In this document: in pieces, positions 50,301 through 63,842 of the stretch
Numbering within the stretch: position 1 is the first letter of the stretch
Layout: the number at the start of each line of letters is the position of its first letter
Source of the DNA: Fasciola hepatica
Lineage: Eukaryota > Platyhelminthes > Trematoda > Plagiorchiida > Fasciolidae
Assembly (NCBI GenBank): GCA_948099385.1
Contig: CANUEZ040000203.1
Coordinates: 806,001 to 870,000, forward strand
Direction of reading: 5' to 3'
Length of the DNA stretch: 64,000 bases
Position numbers and translations under genes: made by a program
The notes under the pieces: generated by a model
The model's input: the letters and a program-made list of their open reading frames with translations, nothing else
What the model was told of the DNA's origin: nothing
The model's database searches: none

Positions 50301-53267
50301 ATAGCCTTGTAGTTTGGGTGTTCGACTGACATTCGTTCACCCCAACCCTTGTTCGTGTCCCCGTGTGGGCTCTGTCCATGTGCAATGCTCATGATTCCCT
50401 TAGCGGATCAAACAGCTGTACAGTGCTTCCATCATTTTCAATGGTCAGTTCCGTGGTCAAGCTGCATGGAGAATCATATTATACAAATCTACTCTGCTAC
50501 TGCTCTATTGCATTGTATGAGCAATCTGTGTGGATTGTTCATGAGGGAATGCCTTGGTTTTTCTTAGGCCCATAAATAGAGAAGTGATGGAACATAGGAT
50601 TGGATCGGTGTGCGAGAATTTGGTTGTTACCGTTCAAAGCGAAAGCGAAAGCCGAAGCCAATTTGGGGATTGTGCTATATCATGTAGTGTATATGTAGAA
50701 CGAAGCTTTGAGACCCATATCGGATAGCCTTGTAGTTTGGGTGTTCGACTGACATTCGTTCATCCCAACCCTTGTTCGTGTCCCCGTATGGGCTCTGTCC
50801 ATGTGCAATGCTCATGATTCCCTTAGCGGATCAAACAGCTGTACAGTGCTTCCATAATTTTCAATGGTCAGTTCCGTGGTCAAGCTGCATGGAGAATCAT
50901 ATTATACAAATCTACTCTGCTACTGCTCTATTGCATTGTATGAGCAATCTGTGTGGATTGTTCATAAGGGAATGCCTTGGTTTTACTTAGGCCCATAAAT
51001 AGAGAAGTGATGGAACATAGGATTGGATCGGTGTGCGAGAATTTGGTTGTTACCGTTCAAAGCCCGAGCTAATTCCGTAGCCAATTTGGGGATTGTGCTA
51101 TATCATGTATTGTATATGTTGAACAAAGCGTTGAGAGCCATATCGGATAGCCTTGTAGTTTGGGTGTTCGACTGACATTCGTTCACCCCAACCCTTGTTC
51201 GTGTCCCCGTGTGGGCTCTGTCCATGTGCAATGCTCATGATTCCCTTAGCGGATCAAACAGCTGTACAGTGCTTCCATAATTTTCAATGGTCAGTTCCGT
51301 GGTCAAGCTGCATGGAGAATCATATTATACAAATCTACTCTGCTACTGCTCTATTGCATTGTATGAGCAATCTGTGTGGATTGTTCATAAGGGAATGCCT
51401 TGGTTTTACTTAGGCCCATAAATAGAGAAGTGACGGAACATAGGATTGGATCGGTGTGCGAGAATTTGGTTGTTGCCGTTCAAAGCGAAAGCGAAAGCCG
51501 AAGCCAATTTGGGGATTGTGCTATATCATGTATTGCATATGTTGAACAAAGCGTTGAGACCCATATCGGATAGCCTTGTAGTTTGGGTGTTCGACTGACA
51601 TTCGTTCACCCCAACCCTTGTTCGTGTCCCCGTGTGGGCTCTGTCCATGTGCAATGCTCATGATTCCCTTAGCGGATCAAACAGCTGTACAGTGCTTCCA
51701 TCATTTTCAATGGTCAGTTCCGTGGTCAAGCTGCATGGAGAATCATATTATACAAATCTACTCTGCTACTGCTCTATTGCATTGTATGAGCAATCTGTGT
51801 GGATTGTTCATAAGGGAATGCCTTGGTTTTTCTTAGGCCCATAAATAGAGAAGTGATGGAACATAGGATTGGATCGGTGTGCGAGAATTTGGTTGTTACC
51901 GTTCAAAGCGAAAGCGAAAGCCGAAGCCAATTTGGGGATTGTGCTATATCATGTATTGCATATGTTGAACAAAGCGTTGAGACCCATATCGGATAGCCTT
52001 GTAGTTTGGGTGTTCGACTGACATTCGTTCACCCCAACCCTTGTTCGTGTCCCCGTGTGGGCTCTGTCCATGTGCAATGCTCATGATTCCCTTAGCGGAT
52101 CAAACAGCTGTACAGTGCTTCCATCATTTTCAATGGTCAGTTCCGTGGTCAAGCTGCATGGAGAATCATATTATACAAATCTACTCTGCTACTGCTCTAT
52201 TGCATTGTATGAGCAATCTGTGTGGATTGTTCATAAGGGAATGCCTTGGTTTTTCTTAGGCCCATAAATAGAGAAGTGATGGAACATAGGATTGGATCGG
52301 TGTGCGAGAATTTGGTTGTTACTGTTCAAAGCGAAAGCGAAAGCCGAAGCCAATTTGGGGATTGTGCTATATCATGTAGTGTATATGTTGAACAAAGCGT
52401 TGAGACCCATATCGGATAGCCTTGTAGTTTGGGTGTTCGACTGGCATTCGTTCATCCCAACCCTTGTTCGTGTCCCCGTATGGGCTCTGTCCATGTGCAA
52501 TGCTCATGATTCCCTTAGCGGATCAAACAGCTGTACAGTGCTTCCATAATTTTCAATGGTCAGTTCCGTGGTCAAGCTGCATGGAGAATCATATTATACA
52601 AATCTACTCTGCTACTGCTCTATTGCATTGTATGAGCAATCTGTGTGGATTGTTCATAAGGGAATGCCTTGGTTTTACTTAGGCCCATAAATAGAGAAGT
52701 GATGGAACATAGGATTGGATCGGTGTGCGAGAATTTGGTTGTTACCGTTCAAAGCGAAAGCGAAAGCCGAAGCCAATTTGGGGATTGTGCTATATCATGT
52801 ATTGTATATGTTGAACAAAACGTTGAGACCCATATCGGATAGCCTTGTGGTTTGGGTGTTCGACTGACATTCGTTCATCCCAACCCTTGTTCGTGTCCCC
52901 GTGTGAGCTCTGTCCATGTGCAATGCTCATGATTCCCTTAGCGGATCAAACAGCTGTACAGTGCTTCCATCATTTTCAATGGTCAGTTCCGTGGTCAAGC
53001 TGCATGGAGAATCATATTAAACAAATCTACTCTGCTACTGCTCTATTGCATTGTATGAGCAATCTGTGTGGATTGTTCCTTAAGGAATGCCTTGGTTTTA
53101 CTTAGGCCCATAAATAGAGAAGTGATGGAACATAGGATTGGATCGGTGTGCGAGAATTTGGTTGTTACCGTTCAAAGCGAAAGCGAAAGCCGAAGCCAAT
53201 TTGGGGATTGTGCTATATCATGTATTGCATATGTTGAACAAAGCGTTGAGACCCATATCGGATAGCC

Positions 53268-54959
53268 TTGTAGTTTGGGTGTTCGAATGACATTCGTTCA
53301 CCCCAACCCTTGTTCGTGTCCCCGTGTGGGCTCTGTCCATGTGCAATGCTCATGATTCCCTTAGCGGATCAAACAGCTGTACAGTGCTTCCATAATTTTC
53401 AATGGTCAGTTTCGTGGTCAAGCTGCATGGAGAATCATATTCTACAAATCTACTCTGCTACTGCTCTATTGCATTGTATGAGCAATCTGTGTGGATTGTT
53501 CATAAGGGAATGCCTTGGTTTTTCTTAGGCCCATGAATAGAGAAGTGATGGAACATAGGATTGGATCGGTGTGCGAGAATTTGGTTGTTACCGTTCAAAG
53601 CGAAAGCGAAAGCCGAAGCCAATTTGGGGATTGTGCTATATCATGTATTGTATATGTTGAAAAAAGCGTTGAGACCCATATCGGATAGCCTTGTGGTTTG
53701 GGTGTTCGACTGACATTCGTTCATCCCAACCCTTGTTCGTGTCCCCGTATGGGCTCTGTCCATGTGCAATGCTCATGATTCCCTTAGCGGATCAAACAGC
53801 TGTACAGTGCTTCCATAATTTTCAATGGTCAGTTCCGTGGTCAAGCTGCATGGAGAATCATATTATACAAATCTACTCTGCTACTGCTCTATTGCATTGT
53901 ATGAGCAATCTGTGTGGATTGTTCATAAGGGAATGCCTTGGTTTTACTTGGGCCCATAAATAGAGAAGTGATGGAACATAGGATTGGATCGGTGTGCGAG
54001 AATTTGGTTGTTACCGTTCAAAGCGAAAGCGAAAGCCGAAGCCAATTTGGGGATTGTGCTATATCATGTATTGCATATGTTGAACAAAGCGTTGAGACCC
54101 ATATCGGATAGCCTTGTAGTTTGGGTGTTCGACTGACATTCGTTCACCCCAACCCTTGTTCGTGTCCCCGTGTGGGCTCTGTCCATGTGCAATGCTCATG
54201 ATTCCCTTAGCGGATCAAACAGCTGTACAGTGCTTCCATCATTTTCAATGGTCAGTTTCGTGGTCAAGCTGCATGGAGAATCATATTCTACAAATCTACT
54301 CTGCTACTGCTCTATTGCATTGTATGAGCAATCTGTGTGGATTGTTCATAAGGGAATGCCTTGGTTTTTCTTAGGCCCATGAATAGAGAAGTGATGGAAC
54401 ATAGGATTGGATCGGTGTGCGAGAATTTGGTTGTTACCGTTCAAAGCCAAGGCGAAAGCCGAAGCCAATTTGGGGATTGTGCTATATCATGTATTGTATA
54501 TGTTGAAAAAAGCGTTGAGACCCATATCGGATAGCCTTGTGGTTTGGGTGTTCGACTGACATTCGTTCATCCCAACCCTTGTTCGTGTCCCCGTATGGGC
54601 TCTGTCCATGTGCAATGCTCATGATTCCCTTAGCGGATCAAACAGCTGTACAGTGCTTCCATAATTTTCAATGGTCAGTTCCGTGGTCAAGCTGCATGGA
54701 GAATCATATTATACAAATCTACTCTGCTACTGCTCTATTGCATTGTATGAGCAATCTGTGTGGATTGTTCATAAGGGAATGCCTTGGTTTTACTTGGGCC
54801 CATAAATAGAGAAGTGATGGAACATAGGATTGGATCGGTGTGCGAGAATTTGGTTGTTACCGTTCAAAGCGAAAGCGAAAGCCGAAGCCAATTTGGGGAT
54901 TGTGCTATATCATGTATTGTATATGTTGAACAAAGCGTTGAGACCCATATCGGATAGCC
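53268..54959 (+). repeat. Two-unit (846-bp) tandem duplication
   Basis: Units 53268 and 54114 share cagtttcgtgg, attctacaaatc, tttttcttagg, cccatgaatag and gttgaaaaaagcg. Units 53691 and 54537 share ccccgtatggg and ttacttgggccc. I find about five differences over the pair, including gaatgac against gactgac, ccataat against ccatcat, and gcgaaagcg against gccaaggcg. Confidence 0.83.
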
Positions 54960-55805
54960 TTGTGGTTTGGGTGTTCGACTGACATTCGTTCATCCCAACC
55001 CTTGTTCGTGTCCTCGTGTGGGCTCTGTCCATGTGCAATGCTCATGATTCCATTAGCGGATCAAACAGCTGTACAGTGCTTCCATAATTTTCAATGGTCA
55101 GTTCCGTAGTCAAGCTGCATGGAGAATCATATTATACAAATCTACTCTGCTACTGCTCTATTGCATTGTATGAGCAATCTGTGTGGATTTTTCATAAGGG
55201 AATGCCTTGGTTTTACTTAGGCCCATAAATAGAGAAGTGATGGAACATAGGATTGGATCGGTGTGCGAGAATTTGATTGTTACCGTTCAAAGCCCGAGCT
55301 AATTCCGTAGCCAATTTGGGGATTGTGCTATATCATGTATTGTATATGTTGAACAAAGCGTTGAGACCCATATCGGATAGCCTTGTGGTTTGGGTGTTCG
55401 ACTGGCATTCGTTCACCCCAACCCTTGTTCGTGTCCCCGTGTGGGCTCTGTCCATGTGCAATGCTCATGATTCCCTTAGCGGATCAAACAGCTGTATAGT
55501 GCTTCCATAATTTTCAATGGTCAGTTCCGTGGTCAAGCTGCATGGAGAATCATATTATACAAATCTACTCTGCTACTGCTCTATTGCATTGTATGAGCAA
55601 TCTGTGTGTATCGTTCACAAGAGAATGCCTTGGTTTTACTTAGGCCCATAAATAGAGAAGTGATGGAACATAGGATTGGATCGGTGTGCGAGAATTTGGT
55701 TGTTACCGTTCAAAGCGAAAGCGAAAGCCGAAGCCAATTTGGGGATTGTGCTATATCATGTATTGTATATGTTGAAAAAAGCGTTGAGACCCATATCGGA
55801 TAGCC
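54960..55805 (+). repeat. Signature two-unit pair, copy 1 of 5
   Basis: The first unit has gtggatttttcataagg plus the cccgagctaattccgtag tract, and the next unit has gactggcattcgttcacc. The same ordered pair begins at 56229, 57075, 58344 and 61728. In this copy the first unit is unusual in having cctcg and ccattagcgg, and the second has gtatagtg and cgttcacaagag. Confidence 0.7.
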
Positions 55806-57074
55806 TTGTAGTTTGGGTGTTCGACTGACATTCGTTCATCCCAACCCTTGTTCGTGTCCCCGTGTGGGCTCTGTCCATGTGCAATGCTCATGATTCCCTT
55901 AGCGGATCAAACAGCTGTACAGTGCTTCCATAATTTTCAATGGTCAGTTCCGTGGTCAAGCTGCATGGAGAATGATATCATACAAATCTACTCTGCTACT
56001 GCTCTATTGCATTGTATGAGCAATCTGTGTGGATTGTTCATAAGGGAATGCCTTGGTTTTACTTAGGCCCATAAATAGAGAAGTGATGGAACATAGGATT
56101 GGATCGGTGTGCGAGAATTTGGTTGTTACCGTTCAAAGCGAAAGCGAAAGCCGAAGCCAATTTGGGGATTGTGCTATATCATGTATTGTATATGTTGAAA
56201 AAAGCGTTGAGACCCATATCGGATAGCCTTGTGGTTTGGGTGTTCGACTGACATTCGTTCATCCCAACCCTTGTTCGTGTCCCCGTGTGGGCTCTGTCCA
56301 TGTGCAATGCTCATGATTCCCTTAGCGGATCAAACAGCTGTACAGTGCTTCCATAATTTTCAATGGTCAGTTCCGTGGTCAAGCTGCATGGAGAATCATA
56401 TTATACAAATCTACTCTGCTACTGCTCTATTGCATTGTATGAGCAATCTGTGTGGATTTTTCATAAGGGAATGCCTTGGTTTTACTTAGGCCCATAAATA
56501 GAGAAGTGATGGAACATAGGATTGGATCGGTGTGCGAGAATTTGGTTGTTACCGTTCAAAGCCCGAGCTAATTCCGTAGCCAATTTGGGGATTGTGCTAT
56601 ATCATGTATTGTATATGTTGAACAAAGCGTTGAGACCCATATCGGATAGCCTTGTGGTTTGGGTGTTCGACTGGCATTCGTTCACCCCAACCCTTGTTCG
56701 TGTCCCCGTGTGGGCTCTGTCCATGTGCAATGCTCATGATTCCCTTAGCGGATCAAACAGCTGTACAGTGCTTCCATAATTTTCAATGGTCAGTTCCGTG
56801 GTCAAGCTGCATGGAGAATCATATTATACAAATCTACTCTGCTACAGTTCTGTTGCATTGTATGAGCAATCTGTGTGGATTGTTCATAAGGGAATGCCTT
56901 GGTTTTACTTAGGCCCATAAATAGAGAAGTGATGGAACATAGGATTGGATCGGTGTGCGAGAATTTGGTTGTTACCGTTCAAAGCGAAAGCGAAAGCCGA
57001 AGCCAATTTGGGGATTGTGCTATATCATGTATTGTATATGTTGAACAAAGCGTTGAGACCAATATCGGATAGCC

Positions 57075-59612
57075 TTGTGGTTTGAGTGCTCGACTGACAT
57101 TCGTTCATCCCAACCCTTGTTCGTGTCCCCGTGTGGGCTCTGTCCATGTGCAATGCTCATGATTCCCTTAGCGGATCAAACAGCTGTACAGTGCTTCCAT
57201 AATTTTCAATGGTCAGTTCCGTGGTCAAGCTGCATGGAGAATCATATTATACAAATCTACTCTGCTACTGCTCTATTGCATTGTATGAGCAATCTGTGTG
57301 GATTTTTCATAAGGGAATGCCTTGGTTTTACTTAGGCCCATAAATAGAGAAGTGATGGAACATAGGATTGGATCGGTGTGCGAGAATTTGATTGTTACCG
57401 TTCAAAGCCCGAGCTAATTCCGTAGCCAATTTGGGGATTGTGCTATATCATGTATTGTATATGTTGAACAAAGCGTTGAGACCCATATCGGATAGCCTTG
57501 TGGTTTGGGTGTTCGACTGGCATTCGTTCACCCCAACCCTTGTTCGTGTCCCCGTGTGGGCTCTGTCCATGTGCAATGCTCATGATTCCCTTAGCGGATC
57601 AAACAGCTGTACAGTGCTTCCATCATTTTCAATGGTCAGTTCCGTGGTCAAGCTGCATGGAGAATCATATTATACAAATCTACTCTGCTACTGCTCTATT
57701 GCATTGTATGAGCAATCTGTGTGGATTGTTCATAAGGGAATGCCTCGGTTTTTCTTAGGCCCATGAATAGAGAAGTGATGGAACATAGGATTGGATCGGT
57801 GTGCGAGAATTTGGTTGTTACCGTTCAAAGCGAAAGCGAAAGCCGAAGCCAATTTGGGGATTGTGCTATATCATGTATTGCATATGTTGAACAAAACAGT
57901 GAGACCCATATCGGATAGCCTTGTGGTTTGGGTGTTCGACTGACATTCGTTCACCCCAACCCTTGTTCGTGTCCCCGTGTGGGCTCTGTCCATGTGCAAT
58001 GCTCATGATTCCCTTAGCGGATCAAACAGCTGTACAGTGCTTCCATAATTTTCAATGGTCAGTTCCGTGGTCTAGCTGCATGGAGAATCATATTATACAA
58101 ATCTACTCTGCTACTGCTCTATTGCATTGTATGAGCTATCTGTGTGGATTGTTCATAAGGGAATGCCTTGGTTTTACTTAGGCCCATAAATAGAGAAGTG
58201 ATGGAACATAGGATTGGATCGGTGTGCGAGAATTTGGTTGTTACCGTTCAAAGCGAAAGCGAAAGCCGAAGCCAATTTGGGGATTGTGCTATATCATGTA
58301 TTGTATATGTTGAACAAAGCGTTGAGACCAATATCGGATAGCCTTGTGGTTTGAGTGTTCGACTGACATTCGTTCATCCCAACCCTTGTTCGTGTCCCCG
58401 TGTGGGCTCTGTCCATGTGCAATGCTCATGATTCCCTTAGCGGATCAAACAGCTGTACAGTGCTTCCATAATTTTCAATGGTCAGTTCCGTGGTCAAGCT
58501 GCATGGAGAATCATATTATACAAATCTACTCTGCTACTGCTCTATTGCATTGTATGAGCAATCTGTGTGGATTTTTCATAAGGGAATGCCTTGGTTTTAC
58601 TTAGGCCCATAAATAGAGAAGTGATGGAACATAGGATTGGATCGGTGTGCGAGAATTTGATTGTTACCGTTCAAAGCCCGAGCTAATTCCGTAGCCAATT
58701 TGGGGATTGTGCTATATCATGTATTGTATATGTTGAACAAAGCGTTGAGACCCATATCGGATAGCCTTGTGGTTTGGGTGTTCGACTGGCATTCGTTCAC
58801 CCCAACCCTTGTTCGTGTCCCCGTGTGGGCTCTGTCCATGTGCAATGCTCATGATTCCCTTAGCGGATCAAACAGCTGTACAGTGCTTCCATAATTTTCA
58901 ATGGTCAGTTCCGTGGTCAAGCTGCATGGAGAATCATATTATACAAATCTACTCTGCTACTGCTCTATTGCATTGTATGAGCAATCTGTGTGGATTGTTC
59001 ATAAGAGAATGCCTTGGTTTTACTTAGGCCCATAAATAGAGAAGTGATGGAACATAGGATTGGATCGGTGTGCGAGAATTTGGTTGTTACCGTTCAAAGC
59101 GAAAGCGAAAGCCGAAGCCAATTTGGGGATTGTGCTATATCATGTATTGCATATGTTGAACAAAACAGTGAGACCCATATCGGATAGCCTTGTGGTTTGG
59201 GTGTTCGACTGACATTCGTTCACCCCAACCCTTGTTCGTGTCCCCGTGTGGGCTCTGTCCATGTGCAATGCTCATGATTCCCTTAGCGGATCAAACAGCT
59301 GTACAGTGCTTCCATAATTTTCAATGGTCAGTTCCGTGGTCTAGCTGCATGGAGAATCATATTATACAAATCTACTCTGCTACTGCTCTATTGCATTGTA
59401 TGAGCTATCTGTGTGGATTGTTCATAAGGGAATGCCTTGGTTTTACTTAGGCCCATAAATAGAGAAGTGATGGAACATAGGATTGGATCGGTGTGCGAGA
59501 ATTTGGTTGTTACCGTTCAAAGCCAAAGCGAAAGCCGAAGCCAATTTGGGGATTGTGCTATATCATGTATTGTATATGTTGAACAAAGCGTTGAGACCCA
59601 TATCGGATAGCC
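57075..59612 (+). repeat. Three-unit (1269-bp) tandem duplication
   Basis: 57075-58343 and 58344-59612 match in order. The first units have ggtttgagtg, gtggatttttcat and the ccgagctaattccgtag tract. The second have gactggcattcg and end tattgcatatg with aaaacagtgagacc. The third have gtggtctagctg and gagctatctg. The second units differ most (ccatcat against ccataat; tttttcttaggcccatg against ttttacttaggcccata), so part of one copy was replaced after duplication. Confidence 0.82.
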
Positions 59613-60458
59613 TTGTGGTTTGGGTGTTCGACTGACATTCGTTCATCCCAACCCTTGTTCGTGTCCCCGTGTGGGCTCTGTCCATGTGCAATGCTCATGA
59701 TTCCCTTAACGGATCAAACAGCTGTACAGTGCTTCCATCATTTTCAATGGTCAGTTCCGTGGTCAAGCTGCATGGTGAATCATATTATAGAAATCTACTC
59801 TGCCACTGCTCTATTGCATTGTATGAGCAATCTGTGTGGATTGTTCATAAGGGAATGCCTTGGTTTTACTTAGGCCCATAAATAGAGAAGTGATGGAACA
59901 TAGGATTGGATCGGTGTGCGAGAATTTGGTTGTTACCGTTCAAAGCCAAAGCGAAAGCCGAAGCCAATTTGGGGATTGTGCTATATCATGTATTGTATAT
60001 GTTGAACAAAGCGTTGAGACCCATATCGGATAGCCTTGTGGTTTCGGTGTTCGACTGACATTCGTTCATCCCAACCCTTGTTCGTGTCCCCGTGTGGGCT
60101 CTGTCCATGTGCAATGCTCATGATTCCCTTAGCGGATCAAACAGCTGTACAGTGCTTCCATCATTTTCAATGGTCAGTTCCGTGGTCAAGCTGCATGGTG
60201 AATCATATTATAGAAATCTACTCTGCCACTGCTCTATTGCATTGTATGAGCAATCTGTGTGGATTGTTCATAAGGGAATGCCTTGGTTTTACTTAGGCCC
60301 ATAAATAGAGAAGTGATGGAACATAGGATTGGATCGGTGTGCGAGAATTTGATTGTTACCGTTCAAAGCCCGAGCTAATTCCGTAGCCAATTTGGGGATT
60401 GTGCTATATCATGTATTGTATATGTTGAACAAAGCGTTGAGACCCATATCGGATAGCC
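59613..60458 (+). repeat. Single-unit duplication with ggtgaatcatattatag
   Basis: Units 59613 and 60036 share catggtgaatc, attatagaaatc and ctgccactg, and both follow a gccaaagcg tail. They differ at ttaacgg in the first, tttcggtg in the second, and in the tail, where 60036 has the ccgagctaattccgtag tract. Unit 62997 has the same catggtgaatc and attatagaaatc states. Confidence 0.75.
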
Positions 60459-63400
60459 TTGTGGTTTGGGTGTTCGACTGACATTCGTTCATCCCAACCC
60501 TTGTTCGTGTCCTCGTGTGGGCTCTGTCCATGTGCAATGCTCATGATTCCCTTAGCGGATCAAACAGCTGTACAGTGCTTCCATAATTTTCAATGGTCAG
60601 TTCCGTGGTCAAGCTGCATGGAGAATCATATTATACAAATCTACTCTGCTACTGCTCTATTGCATTGTATGAGCAATCTGTGTGGATTGTTCATAAGGGA
60701 ATGCCTTGGTTTTACTTAGGCCCATAAATAGAGAAGTGATGGAACATAGGATTGGATCGGTGTGCGAGAATTTGGTTGTTACCGTTCAAAGTGAAAGCGA
60801 AAGCCGAAGCCAATTTGGGGATTGTGCTATATCATGTATTGTATATGTTGAACAAAGCGTTGAGACCCATATCGGATAGCCTTGTGGTTTGGGTGTTCGA
60901 CTGACATTCGTTCACCCCAACCCTTGTTCGTGTCCCCGTGTGGGCTCTGTCCATGTGCAATGCTCATGATTCCCTTAGCGGATCAAACATCTGTACAGTG
61001 CTCCCAACATTTTCAAAGGTCAGTTCCGTGGTCAAGCTGCATGGAGAATCATATTATACAAATCTACTCTGCTACAGTTCTGTTGCATTGTATGAGCAAT
61101 CTGTGTGGATTGTTCATAAGGGAATGCCTTGGTTTTACTTAGGCCCATAAATAGAGAAGTGATGGAACATAGGATTGGATCGGTGTGCGAGAATTTGGTT
61201 GTTACCGTTCAAAGCGAAAGCGAAAGCCGAAGCCAATTTGGGGATTGTGCTATATCATGTATTGTATATGTTGAAAAAAGCGTTGAGACCCATATCGGAT
61301 AGCCTTGTGGTTTGGGTGTTCGACTGACATTCGTTCACCCCAACCCTTGTTCGTGTCCCCGTGTGGGCTCTGTCCATGTGCAATGCTCATGATTCCCTTA
61401 GCGGATCAAACAGCTGTACAGTGCTTCCATCATTTTCAATGGTCAGTTCCATGGTCAAGCTGCATGGAGAATCATATTATACACATCTACTCTGCTACTG
61501 CTCTATTGCATTGTATGAGCAATCGGTGTGGATTGTTCATAAGGGAATGCCTTGGTTTTACTTAGGCCCATAAATAGAGAAGTGATGGAACATAGGATTG
61601 GATCGGTGTGCGAGAATTTGGTTGTTACCGTTCAAAGCGAAAGCGAAAGCCGAAGCCAATTTGGGGATTGTGCTATATCATGTATTGTATATGTTGAACA
61701 AAGCGTTGAGACCAATATCGGATAGCCTTGTGGTTTGAGTGTTCGACTGACATTCGTTCATCCCAACCCTTGTTCGTGTCCCCGTGTGGGCTCTGTCCAT
61801 GTGCAATGCTCATGATTCCCTTAGCGGATCAAACAGCTGTACAGTGCTCCCAAAATTTTCAATGGTCAGTTCCGTGGTCAAGCTGCATGGAGAATCATAT
61901 TATACAAATCTACTCTGCTACTGCTCTATTGCATTGTATGAGCAATCTGTGTGGATTTTTCATAAGGGAATGCCTTGGTTTTACTTAGGCCCATAAATAG
62001 AGAAGTGATGGAACATAGGATTGGATCGGTGTGCGAGAATTTGATTGTTACCGTTCAAAGCCCGAGCTAATTCCGTAGCCAATTTGGGGATTGTGCTATA
62101 TCATGTATTGTATATGTTGAACAAAGCGTTGAGACCCATATCGGATAGCCTTGTGGTTTGGGTGTTCGACTGGCATTCGTTCACCCCAACCCTTGTTCGT
62201 GTCCCCGTGTGGGCTCTGTCCATGTGCAATGCTCATGATTCCCTTAGCGGATCAAACAGCTGTACAGTGCTTCCATAATTTTCAATGGTCAGTTCCATGG
62301 TCAAGCTGCATGGAGAATCATATTATACAAATCTACTCTGCTACTGCTCTATTGCATTGTATGAGCAATCTGTGTGGATTGTTCATAAGAGAATGCCTTG
62401 GTTTTACTTAGGCCCATAAATAGAGAAGTGATGGAACATAGGATTGGATCGGTGTGCGAGAATTTGGTTGTTACCGTTCAAAGCGAAAGCGAAAGCCGAA
62501 GCCAATTTGGGGATTGTGCTATATCATGTATTGTATATGTTGAAAAAAGCGTTGAGACCCATATCGGATAGCCTTGTGGTTTGGGTGTTCGACTGACATT
62601 CGTTCATCCCAACCCTTGTTCGTGTCCCCGTATGGGCTCTGTCCATGTGCAATGCTCATGATTCCCTTAGCGGATCAAACAGCTGTACAGTGCTTCCATA
62701 ATTTTCAATGGTCAGTTCCGTGGTCAAGCTGCATGGAGAATCATATTATACAAATCTACTCTGCTACAGTTCTGTTGCATTGTATGAGCTATCTGTGTGG
62801 ATTGTTCATAAGGGAATGCCTTGGTTTTACTTAGGCCCATAAATAGAGAAGTGATGGAACATAGGATTGGATCGGTGTGCGAGAATTTGGTTGTTACCGT
62901 TCAAAGCGAAAGCGAAAGCCGAAGCCAATTTGGGGATTGTGCTATATCATGTATTGCATATGTTGAACAAAACAGTGAGACCCATATCGGATAGCCTTGT
63001 GGTTTGGGTGTTCGACTGACATTCGTTCATCCCAACCCTTGTTCGTGTCCCCGTGTGGGCTCTGTCCATGTGCAATGCTCATGATTCCCTTAGCGGATCA
63101 AACAGCTGTACAGTGCTTCCATCATTTTCAATGGTCAGTTCCGTGGTCAAGCTGCATGGTGAATCATATTATAGAAATCTACTCTGCTACTGCTCTATTG
63201 CATTGTATGAGCAATCTGTGTGGATTGTTCATAAGGGAATGCCTTGGTTTTACTTAGGCCCATAAATAAAGAAGTGATGGAACATAGGATTGGATCGGTG
63301 TGCGAGAATTTGGTTGTTACCGTTCAAAGCGAAAGCGAAAGCCGAAGCCAATTTGGGGATTGTGCTATATCATGTATTGCATATGTTGAACAAAACAGTG

Positions 63401-63842
63401 AGACCCATATCGGATAGCCTTGTGGTTTGGGTGTTCGACTGACATTCGTTCACCCCAACCCTTATTCGTGTCCCCGTGTGGGCTCTGTCCATGTGCAATG
63501 CTCATGATTCCCTTAGCGGATCAAACAGCTGTACAGTGCTTCCATAATTTTCAATGGTCAGTTCCGTGGTCTAGCTGCATGGAGAATCATATTATACAAA
63601 TCTACTCTGCTACTGCTCTATTGCATTGTATGAGCAATCTGTGTGGATTGTTCAAAAGGGAATGCCTTGGTTTTACTTAGGCCCATAAATAGAGAAGTGA
63701 TGGAACATAGGATTGGATCGGTGTGCGAGAATTTGGTTGTTACCGTTCAAAGCGAAAGCGAAAGCCGAAGCCAATTTGGGGATTGTGCTATATCATGTAT
63801 TGTATATGTTGAACAAAGCGTTGAGACCCATATCGGATAGCC

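Larger units (their letters stand above)
49039..62150 (+). repeat. Zone enriched for the ccgagcta tail tract
   Basis: Nine units here replace the normal hexamer run with a clustered variant. Units 49039 and 49462 have cccgagctaaatccgaag (five changes in 11 bp). Units 50730, 54960, 56229, 57075, 58344, 60036 and 61728 have cccgagctaattccgtag (two more changes). Outside the zone only 32544 has the first form. Units 34661 and 35930 carry just one of the changes (gcgaaatccg), a possible early step. Confidence 0.8.
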
